Below are positions 8,191 through 15,291 of a DNA stretch of 16,124 bases, piece by piece (the first letter of the stretch is position 1; each line of letters starts with the position of its first letter). The stretch is from Planctomycetaceae bacterium (GTDB taxonomy: Bacteria > Planctomycetota > Planctomycetia > Pirellulales > Pirellulaceae). The stretch lies in the NCBI GenBank assembly GCA_003501565.1, contig DNPC01000817.1, positions 1,937 through 18,060 on the forward strand. The letters run 5' to 3'. The position numbers and the translations under genes were made by a program. A model generated the notes under the pieces. That model was not told the origin of the DNA and did no database searches. It worked only from the letters and a program-made list of their open reading frames with translations.

Positions 8191-9279
8191 GTGGATTTTC
8201 GTAGATTTATCCAATCGCAGCAGAGTGTTTTCTCTCTCCAGGGCTTGGCTGTGCACCTGGCTCGGTTCGGTTTGAAGGTTCTGAGTTTTCCCTATGCGTT
8301 TGCGGCTGGAGCCAAGAACCTCGCCTATTCGACTGGGATCAAGCACACTTTTCGCTCTCCCTTGCCTGTTATCAGTGTTGGCAATTTGAGTGTAGGTGGG
8401 ACCGGCAAGAGTCCTGCGGTTGCCTGGATTGCACGCCTGCTGAGGGAACACAATCTACGGGTGGCGATACTCAGTCGTGGCTATGGCGCTCTTGATGATG
8501 GGCAGAATGACGAGGCACTTGAGTTAGAGCTGCAGTTTCCGGACGTACCTCACCTACAGCACTGGGACCGAGTTGCGTCCGCAAAACTGGCTGAAGAAGA
8601 ACTCGATATGCAAGTCATTGTTCTCGATGATGGCTTCCAGCACCGCAGAATCGCCCGCAACTTTGACCTTGTATTGATCGATGCAACCGATTCCCCAGGT
8701 GCGATGTGGCAGTTGCCCGGTGGTTTACTGCGAGAGTCGCTGCGGAATCTCCGGCGCGCAGATGCTGTGCTACTTACGAGAAGCGACCAGGCCTCGCCAA
8801 TGCAATTGGAACGCATTCGTCAAATTGTCATGCGATACGTTTCGGCGGGCGACATCTACCATGCCGAGCATCGCCCTCGAAGTCTCACCGCAGTCGACCG
8901 GCCTGAAATTCCACTGGACTCCCTGGCGGGCCAGAAAGTTGTTGCTTTCTGTGGGATTGGGAACCCAGCTTCTTTTTTCGCGTCGCTTCGTAGTGTGGGT
9001 GCAACGCTCATTGCTACCCGCCAGTTCCCCGACCACCACGCATACGATGCCGACGATGTTCATTCGATTGGGCAATGGTGCAGTAGTCACGCAATCAACG
9101 GTGCCACTCGTGTGATCTGCACGGTCAAAGACTGGGTGAAGCTCCAGTGCCGGGAAATGGGCGGCCTGCCTCTGGAGGCATTAGTTGTCGAGATGAGAAT
9201 CGATCGGGCTGACTCGCTTGGACAGCAAATTGTTGAAACAGCACTCGGTTCGAATCCGCCACCGGAAGAAGAGGCGTAG
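8191..9279 (+). CDS. lpxK: Tetraacyldisaccharide 4'-kinase (lipid A biosynthesis)
   Basis: LpxK phosphorylates the 4'-position of the tetraacyldisaccharide-1-phosphate precursor, making lipid IVA on the cytoplasmic face of the inner membrane. Counting from the GTG at 8191 (362 residues), there is an N-terminal amphipathic/hydrophobic helix (about 15-45). The P-loop is SVGNLSVGGTGKSP (62-75). ILSRGYG (93-99) follows, then the catalytic block LDDGFQHRR (145-153), whose two Asp and His match the known acidic/His site. PGGLLRE (176-182) and a late FPDHHAY motif complete the family pattern. The frame is open from a TTG at 8155. I prefer 8191 because agga sits 5-9 bases before it and the protein then begins with the family-like DFRRF. 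The gene lies only 21-57 bp behind the dehydratase gene and may share its transcript. It implies an LPS-type outer membrane. Confidence 0.92.
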   Translation: MDFRRFIQSQQSVFSLQGLAVHLARFGLKVLSFPYAFAAGAKNLAYSTGIKHTFRSPLPVISVGNLSVGGTGKSPAVAWIARLLREHNLRVAILSRGYGALDDGQNDEALELELQFPDVPHLQHWDRVASAKLAEEELDMQVIVLDDGFQHRRIARNFDLVLIDATDSPGAMWQLPGGLLRESLRNLRRADAVLLTRSDQASPMQLERIRQIVMRYVSAGDIYHAEHRPRSLTAVDRPEIPLDSLAGQKVVAFCGIGNPASFFASLRSVGATLIATRQFPDHHAYDADDVHSIGQWCSSHAINGATRVICTVKDWVKLQCREMGGLPLEALVVEMRIDRADSLGQQIVETALGSNPPPEEEA

Positions 9280-9290
9280 CGGATGCTTGG

Positions 9291-9318
9291 GCGGAACAAA
9301 TTTCGAAAACCCTTCCGC
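9291..9318. terminator. Possible weak bidirectional hairpin between convergent genes
   Basis: Arms gcggaa (9291-9296) and ttccgc (9313-9318) enclose an internal palindrome tttcgaaa (9301-9308), giving a symmetric nested hairpin between lpxK and the BON gene. There is no T-run on the plus side (ttaagatt follows), so an intrinsic terminator is only weakly supported. Confidence 0.25.
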
Positions 9319-9341
9319 TTAAGATTCCACACTCACGCCAT

Positions 9342-9560
9342 TTAGTCGACGTTGAGCGAGTTTACGATGAGTACCTCTTTGCTCGCCCGCCGGACGGTTT
9401 CCTGTGCCATTTGCTTGGCATAAAAAGTCCGGACTCGACCGTGAATCAGGATACGATTCCCATCGGTTTCTACCTGCACGGATCGCAAATCAGAAATCGG
9501 ACTTTCCGAAAGCATGTGCCTGATGCGGCATGTGAGGTCGCGATAGCCTGAGTCTATCAT
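9342..9560 (-). CDS. Small BON-domain protein
   Basis: This is a 72-residue protein consisting almost wholly of one BON domain: helix (about 5-19), strand 'VQVETDGNRILIHGRV' (28-43), helix 'AKQMAQETVRRAS' (48-60) and final strand 'VLIVNSLNVD'. The conserved Gly of the I-GxV turn (G41) and the terminal V-N-L-V pattern fit the family. BON domains are thought to bind membranes or ligands; well-known members are OsmY and Kbp. There is no signal peptide or TM, so it is probably cytoplasmic. The ATG at 9560 has a strong Shine-Dalgarno (aaggaaggg, about 6 bases upstream on the minus strand), which makes this small gene credible. It converges on lpxK and diverges from the GGDEF gene. Confidence 0.78.
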   Translation of the reverse strand: MIDSGYRDLTCRIRHMLSESPISDLRSVQVETDGNRILIHGRVRTFYAKQMAQETVRRASKEVLIVNSLNVD

Positions 9561-9898
9561 GTGGCCCTTCCTTGAGGATCACTGCTTAGATGGACGGCAC
9601 GAGCACCCCTCGTGGATGCATCAAGTTGCAATGTCTTATGTGCCACTTTGCTTAGTATGGCACTCAAATCGCTACAGTCAATCTCATCAGCACGAATTCC
9701 TACGATCCTAATAATTGCTACGGACCGCCGCTTTTGTTCTTATTCCATTGCTAGCAATTTCCTTGGTGAGTTAGTTCTGTCCTACGCTCAAGTGTGGCTG
9801 TGTGCAAGGGAGAGTGCATCTGGCGGCAGTGAATTCTTCCGCCCTCGATTGCCGCCCGAAACGCGCCATGTTGCCCCAGACTCCGAAATCGAAGACTC
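9561..9898. other. 338-bp gap between BON and GGDEF genes
   Basis: No convincing gene is seen. A plus-strand open frame (9612-9902) overlaps the GGDEF start by ATGA but has no family resemblance or ribosome site and starts at GTG; I treat it as chance. A perfect 6-bp inverted repeat gtgcca/tggcac (9650-9655 and 9658-9663 by strict pairing) is a possible protein-binding site. Promoters for the two divergent genes are expected here, but no clear -35/-10 pair was found. Confidence 0.35.
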
Positions 9899-11446
9899 AT
9901 GATCGAATTACTCTGCACATTTACTGGGATTATGGCCGGCATTGCCGTGGTCGCATCCTTGATGCGCCAACAGGGTAGTCGCGCTAAATTCGAAGCTCCG
10001 AAGCCGCCTGGTGGGATCGACCCCGACAAGATTCAAGGGATCGCAGCACAGCTGCAAGCGATTTCATCCAAGGTCGCCGCAAACGTAAGCGAACACAGTG
10101 AGAACCTGGGCAAGTACAGCGGGCAACTGGCTCCTGAAGATACGCCTGATGCCATCATCGCCACAATCAATGAGATCTTGGCAGCCAATCAAACGATGCA
10201 GGGAAAGCTGTCTGACGCACAGAATCGGATTGAGCAACAAACCGAGTTGATTGAGCAAGCGTCTCAGCAAGCCCGTACCGACGCACTTACCGGCCTGTCG
10301 AATCGTCGTGCGCTAGATGAGTTTCTGACCAACAGTATTGAAGCAGCACAGGACGATGACATTGTTGCTTTGCTGTTGATGGATATCGACCATTTCAAGA
10401 ATTTCAACGATAGCTTTGGCCATACGACCGGTGATGCCGTATTGGCGGCGTTCGCACGCGCTATCACTGCGAAGTGCGACAGTAGTTGCTTCCCTGCGCG
10501 GTTTGGCGGAGAAGAATTTGCTGTGATCTTGTCCGGCAAGAACTCCGAAGAGATCGTTCAAGCGGCAGCTGATATTCGCCATCACGTCAGTGAGCAGGTG
10601 ATCTCCTACGATGATATGCAGCTCAAGATCACGGCCAGTGGTGGCGTGTGCTTGCTAAGCTCAGAAGATGACCTGAATGCTGCGTATGAACGCGCCGATC
10701 AGGGGCTTTATAAATCGAAAGAGGCCGGGCGGAACTGTGGGCATTGGCTCGAAGGTGATAACTGGGTGCCATTTCCTGCACCCTCCAGTCAGAATCCGCA
10801 GGATGAACCAGAGGAGGTGGAATCGCCACCAACGCCAGAAAAATCGCCTGAGCCAGCTGATTCAGTGGAAGAAACCAGGGCTGAATTCAAGATCGAGAGT
10901 GCGCCACCAAACTCCGAAGTCGAAAGCGCTGACTTTGAATCTCAATCCGATGACAGTCATTTCGAATTGCTAGACGTTAAGACATTTGTCGAACGGATTA
11001 ACGACAAACTGGGGAATATTCGCCGAGGGGAACTCGCTGCAACCGGATTGATGGTGGAAGCACTAGGCCTGAAGGATGCAGACGCCGCCGAAGCCGCGAC
11101 CAGTTGGGAACACACGATTGCCTTGATTCAAACCAGTCTTCGTGGAATTGACGTTGTCTGCCAGTTTCGCGGTTTCTGCCTATGCGTGTTCTTGCCTGGC
11201 TGTAACGACGAGACTGCCTTAGAACGTGCGGCCCAAATCCAGGCAAGCCTTCCCAAGGCGAAAGACGATTGGCCCGAGATTGTTCGCCCAGAACGCTTTG
11301 CAATCTCGGTTGCTCAAGTTAGCACGGAAGAGTCTCCCAAAGAATTTCTTGATCGACTTGAGTCGTCGTTGGATGAAGCGATTGCTGCTGGTGGCCAGGA
11401 GATTGCTGTCCACAACGGCGATGGCTGCAAATTGCAAGCGGTTTAG
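9899..11446 (+). CDS. Membrane-anchored diguanylate cyclase with a second, degenerate GGDEF domain
   Basis: This is a 515-residue protein. One TM helix (about 5-22) is followed by a helical segment (about 42-125) that probably dimerises. The first GGDEF domain (about 125-285) has the start motif 'ARTDALTGLSNRRALDEF' (125-142), metal/substrate residues in MDIDHFKNFND (161-171) and the catalytic motif GGEEF (203-207). It should condense two GTP to c-di-GMP. The I-site nine residues before the motif, normally RxxD, is D194-S-S-C197, so product inhibition through that site should be lost. An acidic, Pro-rich linker (about 292-355) leads to a second domain (about 358-505) with GGDEF-like spacing. 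Its catalytic position reads RGFCL (424-428), but RxxD is intact as R415-G-I-D418. The start ATG at 9899 gives the TM helix at once. The domain-1 call is firm; the domain-2 call rests on my alignment of motif spacing. Confidence 0.88.
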   Translation: MIELLCTFTGIMAGIAVVASLMRQQGSRAKFEAPKPPGGIDPDKIQGIAAQLQAISSKVAANVSEHSENLGKYSGQLAPEDTPDAIIATINEILAANQTMQGKLSDAQNRIEQQTELIEQASQQARTDALTGLSNRRALDEFLTNSIEAAQDDDIVALLLMDIDHFKNFNDSFGHTTGDAVLAAFARAITAKCDSSCFPARFGGEEFAVILSGKNSEEIVQAAADIRHHVSEQVISYDDMQLKITASGGVCLLSSEDDLNAAYERADQGLYKSKEAGRNCGHWLEGDNWVPFPAPSSQNPQDEPEEVESPPTPEKSPEPADSVEETRAEFKIESAPPNSEVESADFESQSDDSHFELLDVKTFVERINDKLGNIRRGELAATGLMVEALGLKDADAAEAATSWEHTIALIQTSLRGIDVVCQFRGFCLCVFLPGCNDETALERAAQIQASLPKAKDDWPEIVRPERFAISVAQVSTEESPKEFLDRLESSLDEAIAAGGQEIAVHNGDGCKLQAV

Positions 11447-11861
11447 TTCGGCGCCGCACTGTCAGGCCAAGTTGTCGCGGTTCTGCATAACAGACGTTTG
11501 AGTCTAGAGCACGCGCGCAACAGAGCTTGTTGCCGAGCTTATTTGACAGCGCTTCACGCGCCGAGCAGGCCGCAGATCTATAATGCCTGCAATTGCGTTT
11601 TCGGGGCATCCCGAAAAATGAAACGTCTTTTGACAAATGCCCTTGACCGCTTTCGCCTTCAGCACGTAATCTCCGGACACAGTTGGCGAGGACAACTAGT
11701 TGCGTGTCAGCGGGTTCGCATTTGAGGCAAGTCAAATTGCTGCGACCAAAGAAGTAGTCTTGTGCAAGGATGTGCAATCAGCTATTTCTTCCTGACGACA
11801 ACGGATGGTGACTTCTGCGAGACATGATGTCAGCAGAGCACTCTTCCTCACTTTAAAACTT
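11447..11861. other. Gap after GGDEF gene with RNA-like hairpins
   Basis: No gene with recognisable protein similarity is seen. Visible structure: a perfect 8-bp hairpin ttttcggg-gcat-cccgaaaa (11598-11617), a two-part stem gacacagttg paired with caact and gtgtc (11676-11685 with 11693-11697 and 11704-11708), and atttga/tcaaat (11720-11725 and 11732-11737). A 35-codon frame beginning MKRLLTNALDRF starts at 11618 but has no ribosome site. See the candidate RNA entry. Confidence 0.35.
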
Positions 11862-11935
11862 AGCTCCCGGATAAGTAGCTCGCAGTCCTCCGCCCCCCTG
11901 GGACTCGTTCACATCATTATCCGGGGGCTTTTTTT
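11585..11935 (+). ncRNA. Candidate structured non-coding RNA (or long 3' leader/UTR)
   Basis: A perfect TATAAT stands at 11579-11584. Three local hairpins follow (11598-11617, 11676-11708, 11718-11740), then a strong intrinsic terminator at 11862-11935, with no credible gene in between. This is the architecture of an independent RNA of about 350 nt. Weak points: no -35 lies 17 bp before the TATAAT (a TTGACA at 11543-11548 is 30 bp away), and I could not match it to tmRNA, RNase P RNA, 6S or SRP RNA signatures. It might instead be the 3' untranslated region of the GGDEF message. Confidence 0.25.
11862..11935 (+). terminator. Strong intrinsic terminator with nested hairpin
   Basis: A 13-bp stem pairs agctcccggataa (11862-11874) with ttatccgggggct (11917-11929), with one G-T, and is followed at once by seven T (11929-11935). 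The 42-nt loop contains a second hairpin, agtcc (11884-11888) with ggact (11901-11905), whose loop is C-rich and includes cctccgcccccc. The T-tract side shows it works for plus-strand transcription, ending either the GGDEF message or an RNA encoded in the preceding gap. Confidence 0.8.
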
Positions 11936-12150
11936 ATGCGCTCATGCTGATGGATTTTGCATGCAAAGTCCAACTGCTACGATCGTCACAATCTGCATTT
12001 CCGACAGATATCGAAAATGCGCACCAACAGGGCGCAGGTCGCTCCTGCTGGAGCCATCACAACGGTTCTTTCGATCTAAGGGTTATGAGCATTTCCGCCG
12101 GTTTTGCGTTAAATGCTGGAAGCGTGATTGGCTGCATCGTTGGGCGTCGC

Positions 12151-13989
12151 ATGATGAATTTTAGATACTCGAAATGCTCGCCGAGGCTTTTGGCTTTAGC
12201 TCTGGCGGTTGGGCTTGGAACACAACCCAAGGCGGCGGAGACGGGCCTAGCGGTTGAGCGCCAGACGCCAACCTTCGCTGAAGGAAGTGGCACGACAGCA
12301 ACCGGAGCACATCCGGTCATCCGCATTGCTTCACCAACGCAGTTGTTACAACCACGATCGAGTTGGCGCCAGCGTATGCTCGATTATCAGCCGCGAGCTA
12401 CTCGAAAAGTAAGTCTCACGAAGAAGTGCCCAGACTGCCGCCCCGTGGTTGAAGGACTTGACTCAATCATGCCCGCGGATGTTCCTAAGGTCACCGGGCC
12501 AGGTTCTGCTGCGAGAATTCTCGGTAGCCAGCAATCGACGCCAACGCTTGCACCGAAGCCGCCATTCGCGGGTGCCAGCTGGCTACAACGAGACGCTCAA
12601 CAGCGAGACGGCCAGGCGACGCCCGGCAAGTCGGCTTCCGACGCGCAAGATGTGACAGGTGTTTCTCAGACCGGCAAAACAGATTCGCAGAAATCTGTTC
12701 TCAGTAAGAGTCCTTTCAAGTTGGCAGCAATGCCGCTCGGTCGTCTGCCCACGCTTGATCTGGCTCCATTAGCTTCATCCCTAAAGCAGCAGTCTGCAAT
12801 CGAACTCGAAAATAGTAGTGCGATAGTAGGCGAGGTGGCGGAATCCACCGGTGAGGAGTACCGGCCGGTCGACCCAGAGGTTTCTTCAACGGGTGATTCG
12901 ACAGCTGTTAACCAAAGCCAACTACTCGTAGCGCAAGGTTCACTGAGCGGTACGGAGGTTGCCTGTCGTGCGGCCAACAATTGGTCGCCATCGCGGACAT
13001 TAAGGTCGCGTGGCACTACTGTGGTAAACGCATTCTGCGATGAAGATCAATGCAGTCGTGCTGCCGCAGCAGCGATCAACAGATTCCTGCATACGCTCGC
13101 TGCCCATCAGGAAGACATCGGTGCTGCTTCGGCGTTGCGTGCATACTACTCTCGGATTGTGATAGCGGATCAACTGGTTATCGTTGCGAACTCGATCGAA
13201 TTTGCCGAGCAGCAAAGGGCGAGCCAACGGGCGCTGGTGGCTCGGGGCGTGTCGAGTTCATTGGATACCACCGAACTGGACCGAAAGCACATTGGTCTTC
13301 TTGATAAGGCCGCCAGTCTCAATTCACGCGATGCTCAGCTATCGAAGCTGCTCATGCATCTGTCTGCGACACATTTTGATGCAGCGGGACCAGGACTCGA
13401 AGTCGTCGAAATACAGCCTCAGTTGCTCAATTGCTCCGCCCTGGTGGATTATGCAGTGGCCACGCGCTGTGACATCAATGCCTGGCGATATCTGTACGGC
13501 CAAGTAAACGAGGATACCGCACCGATTATCGCAAAGATGCTCTCGACCGCTGTCGGCGGATTCTCTTTACCTTTGCCGGAGGTGTGCCGCCTAAAGGACT
13601 TGTTGGGCGGCAAGCAGCGGTACGAGCGATTGGCGACTGACATGCGACGGGAGATTGGCTGTGTGATCGCCGCGCATCGCGATTGGATTACCAAAGCGGT
13701 GATCGAGAAATGTAGCAACCTTGAATTGGCATATCAACGGAAAGAGTTTGCAGACCAGATCGTTCAGTCCTGGAATGAGCGGATCGAGCAACTGGTGCGG
13801 CTAGAGCGTTTGGGCAACGCACAGCCGGCGGACCTGATCGCTGCTCGTTCGGAATTGCTACTCGCGCAGAGCGAACTTGCGTCACGCAAACTGGATGCCA
13901 AGATTGCTGAAGTCGATTTGGCTGAGGCAGTTGGTGGCTTAGCGAACCGTTGTTGCCAGAACACGCCATGGCTGGTCACGGGATATTGA
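12151..13989 (+). CDS. TolC-like outer membrane efflux protein with long N-terminal extension
   Basis: Counting from the ATG at 12151 the protein has 612 residues. A signal peptide (core PRLLALALAVGLG, 11-23; cleavage near KAA at 29) directs export. Residues 30-300 are Pro/Ser/Gln-rich and apparently unstructured. Residues 303-600 look like the two-fold coiled-coil repeat of outer membrane efflux proteins. The first repeat has AYYSRIVIADQLVIVANSIEFAEQ (331-354) and 'RGVSSSLDTTELDR' (365-378). The second has AYQRKEFADQIVQSWNERIEQLVRLERLG (527-555) and 'ADLIAARSELLLAQSELASRKL' (560-581). Such proteins form the trimeric exit duct of tripartite pumps. Cys pairs CPDC (93-96), FCDEDQC (296-301) and CC (601-602) are unusual for TolC. 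The frame is open upstream to 11944, but that part lacks a signal-like start and abuts the terminator. It converges on the DevC-type permease genes. The fold assignment is by pattern; similarity is moderate. Confidence 0.65.
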   Translation: MMNFRYSKCSPRLLALALAVGLGTQPKAAETGLAVERQTPTFAEGSGTTATGAHPVIRIASPTQLLQPRSSWRQRMLDYQPRATRKVSLTKKCPDCRPVVEGLDSIMPADVPKVTGPGSAARILGSQQSTPTLAPKPPFAGASWLQRDAQQRDGQATPGKSASDAQDVTGVSQTGKTDSQKSVLSKSPFKLAAMPLGRLPTLDLAPLASSLKQQSAIELENSSAIVGEVAESTGEEYRPVDPEVSSTGDSTAVNQSQLLVAQGSLSGTEVACRAANNWSPSRTLRSRGTTVVNAFCDEDQCSRAAAAAINRFLHTLAAHQEDIGAASALRAYYSRIVIADQLVIVANSIEFAEQQRASQRALVARGVSSSLDTTELDRKHIGLLDKAASLNSRDAQLSKLLMHLSATHFDAAGPGLEVVEIQPQLLNCSALVDYAVATRCDINAWRYLYGQVNEDTAPIIAKMLSTAVGGFSLPLPEVCRLKDLLGGKQRYERLATDMRREIGCVIAAHRDWITKAVIEKCSNLELAYQRKEFADQIVQSWNERIEQLVRLERLGNAQPADLIAARSELLLAQSELASRKLDAKIAEVDLAEAVGGLANRCCQNTPWLVTGY

Positions 13990-14023
13990 ATCGCCCGTGG
14001 ATTGTCCTGCCAATCTTAGAGAT

Positions 14024-14033
14024 GTTCTAGAAC
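14024..14033. other. 10-bp palindrome over a stop codon
   Basis: gttctagaac is a perfect palindrome covering the TAG stop of the minus-strand permease gene, in a 37-bp gap between convergent genes. It has no T-tract on either side, and I see no terminator for either gene here. Confidence 0.3.
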
Positions 14034-15202
14034 AAACTGGCTGGATCTGAGCTAAAGAGCTTGCGAATAGCGATACTTCCACTGATCGCACACATGCCGA
14101 TCGTTAGCACTAACACGAGTGCTATACGCCCGAGGGTCATTGTCATGATCAGCCCACTGACCTGGGCAAGCAGTTGGTATAGCCCCCAGGAGACCAGTAG
14201 TCCGGGGACGAACCCCAAGCAGGCTAGGTACAGCGACTGCGAGAGAATAACGCTCCAGAAATAGCCGGGGCCGTAGCCCATTGCTTTTAACGTGGCAAAC
14301 TCGGGCATGTGTTCGGTGATATCAGTAAACTGAATCTGATAGCAGATAATTGCACCGACAACGAGGCCCATGATCGTTCCGATCAAGAATATCTTTCCGA
14401 TGGGTGTGGCTGTGGCCCAGAATCTTTTTTCGCGTTGAATTAGATCGCGTGTTGCCCATACCTCAATTTGCTTTGGGGCCAGCGCTTGAATCTGCGCGGC
14501 GACCTGGTCAAGGTCCGCATCAGGAGCAACCTCCAGAAGCGCAAAATCAACGACATCGCTGGGATTTCCAAACGGCTTTCTCCAGGGAAAATACTGCCCC
14601 AGTGTCGCTTCGCTCATCAATAAAGAGCCGTCATTGCCAAAGTCGGTCCCGAGTTGAAACTCTCCCTTGATATGCAAGGCCTGATCATTCAGCTCGACCG
14701 TTTGTTCTGTGATAGTGCCGCGATCGCGGTTAAAGCCGTATTCACGCTTGCTGCGTGAGTCGGCAAGTGCGGAGCGCGTGCCGCTGGTACCGGCGAGAGC
14801 CTTATAAATTTCTGGTTGTCGGAAGAAGTTGCCGTTGTCCAGTTGGATACCGATAGCGCGGATTGGCCTCGCTGGGAATCCTGGGACTTGTACGCTAGCG
14901 GTGCCGCGTTCAACACTGATGGCGCAGGTGTCGCGCACGCCAGCGGTGCTTGCGGCTGCTTCTAAGACACTGCGTGGAAATCGTTGCTCGGTCGAAATGT
15001 TGTAACGTGCTTGACTAACAATTGCGAGATTGGCACGCTCGGTATCAAAGAGCGTGAAAATCTGAATGTTGTTATCGATCAACGCATTGCGAAAGCCGAT
15101 CTGCATGAACATCAGCACAACGGCAAAGCCGACACCAGTAGCCGCGAGTACGCATTTGGCGTAGCTGCTTGTAAGGTTTTTCCAGGCCAGTGGAGTTTGC
15201 AT
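14027..15202 (-). CDS. DevC-type ABC transporter permease (FtsX/MacB fold)
   Basis: This is a 391-residue inner membrane permease when started at the ATG at 15202. It has the FtsX/MacB layout: TM1 (about 17-35) in 'AATGVGFAVVLMFMQIGFRNAL', which matches the DevC hallmark, then a large periplasmic domain (about 40-265). Three C-terminal TMs follow (about 270-290, 315-337, 357-378), with the conserved 'EFATLKAMGY' coupling helix (301-310) between TM2 and TM3. The C-terminus is the DevC-like SDPASLF. In cyanobacteria DevC works with the HlyD-type adaptor DevB, the ATPase DevA and a TolC-like duct to export envelope lipids; here the substrate is unknown. The frame extends upstream to 15490 but would overlap the neighbouring permease gene, so I place the start at 15202, where the first TM region begins. 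There is no strong ribosome site. The gene lies 89 bp downstream of, and probably in one operon with, the second permease gene. Confidence 0.85.
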   Translation of the reverse strand: MQTPLAWKNLTSSYAKCVLAATGVGFAVVLMFMQIGFRNALIDNNIQIFTLFDTERANLAIVSQARYNISTEQRFPRSVLEAAASTAGVRDTCAISVERGTASVQVPGFPARPIRAIGIQLDNGNFFRQPEIYKALAGTSGTRSALADSRSKREYGFNRDRGTITEQTVELNDQALHIKGEFQLGTDFGNDGSLLMSEATLGQYFPWRKPFGNPSDVVDFALLEVAPDADLDQVAAQIQALAPKQIEVWATRDLIQREKRFWATATPIGKIFLIGTIMGLVVGAIICYQIQFTDITEHMPEFATLKAMGYGPGYFWSVILSQSLYLACLGFVPGLLVSWGLYQLLAQVSGLIMTMTLGRIALVLVLTIGMCAISGSIAIRKLFSSDPASLF

Positions 15203-15291
15203 GCTTGTGAGTCGTGCGAATAGGGCTGAGCGGGTGCGAGTGGAATTCGTAAGTTCTTTCGAGAGTGCAGGCCGAGTTTTGTTCGCCTCGG

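Noticed and set aside
9612..9902. Plus-strand 96-codon frame ending in an ATGA overlap with the GGDEF gene
   Set aside because: GTG start without a ribosome site, mixed composition and no recognisable family. The overlap is likely chance.
11543..11584. TTGACA and TATAAT as one sigma-70 promoter
   Set aside because: The spacer is 30 bp, far from 17. The TATAAT alone is kept as weak support for the RNA candidate.
11585..11935. tmRNA, RNase P RNA, SRP RNA or 6S RNA
   Set aside because: I looked for the T-arm, GAGGAAAGTC-type, ggtcagg-type and long bubble-duplex signatures and found none.
11944..12150. Longer N-terminus of the TolC-like protein
   Set aside because: It begins 8 bp after the T-tract of the terminator and would bury the signal peptide at residue 70. 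The ATG at 12151 gives a normal signal peptide.
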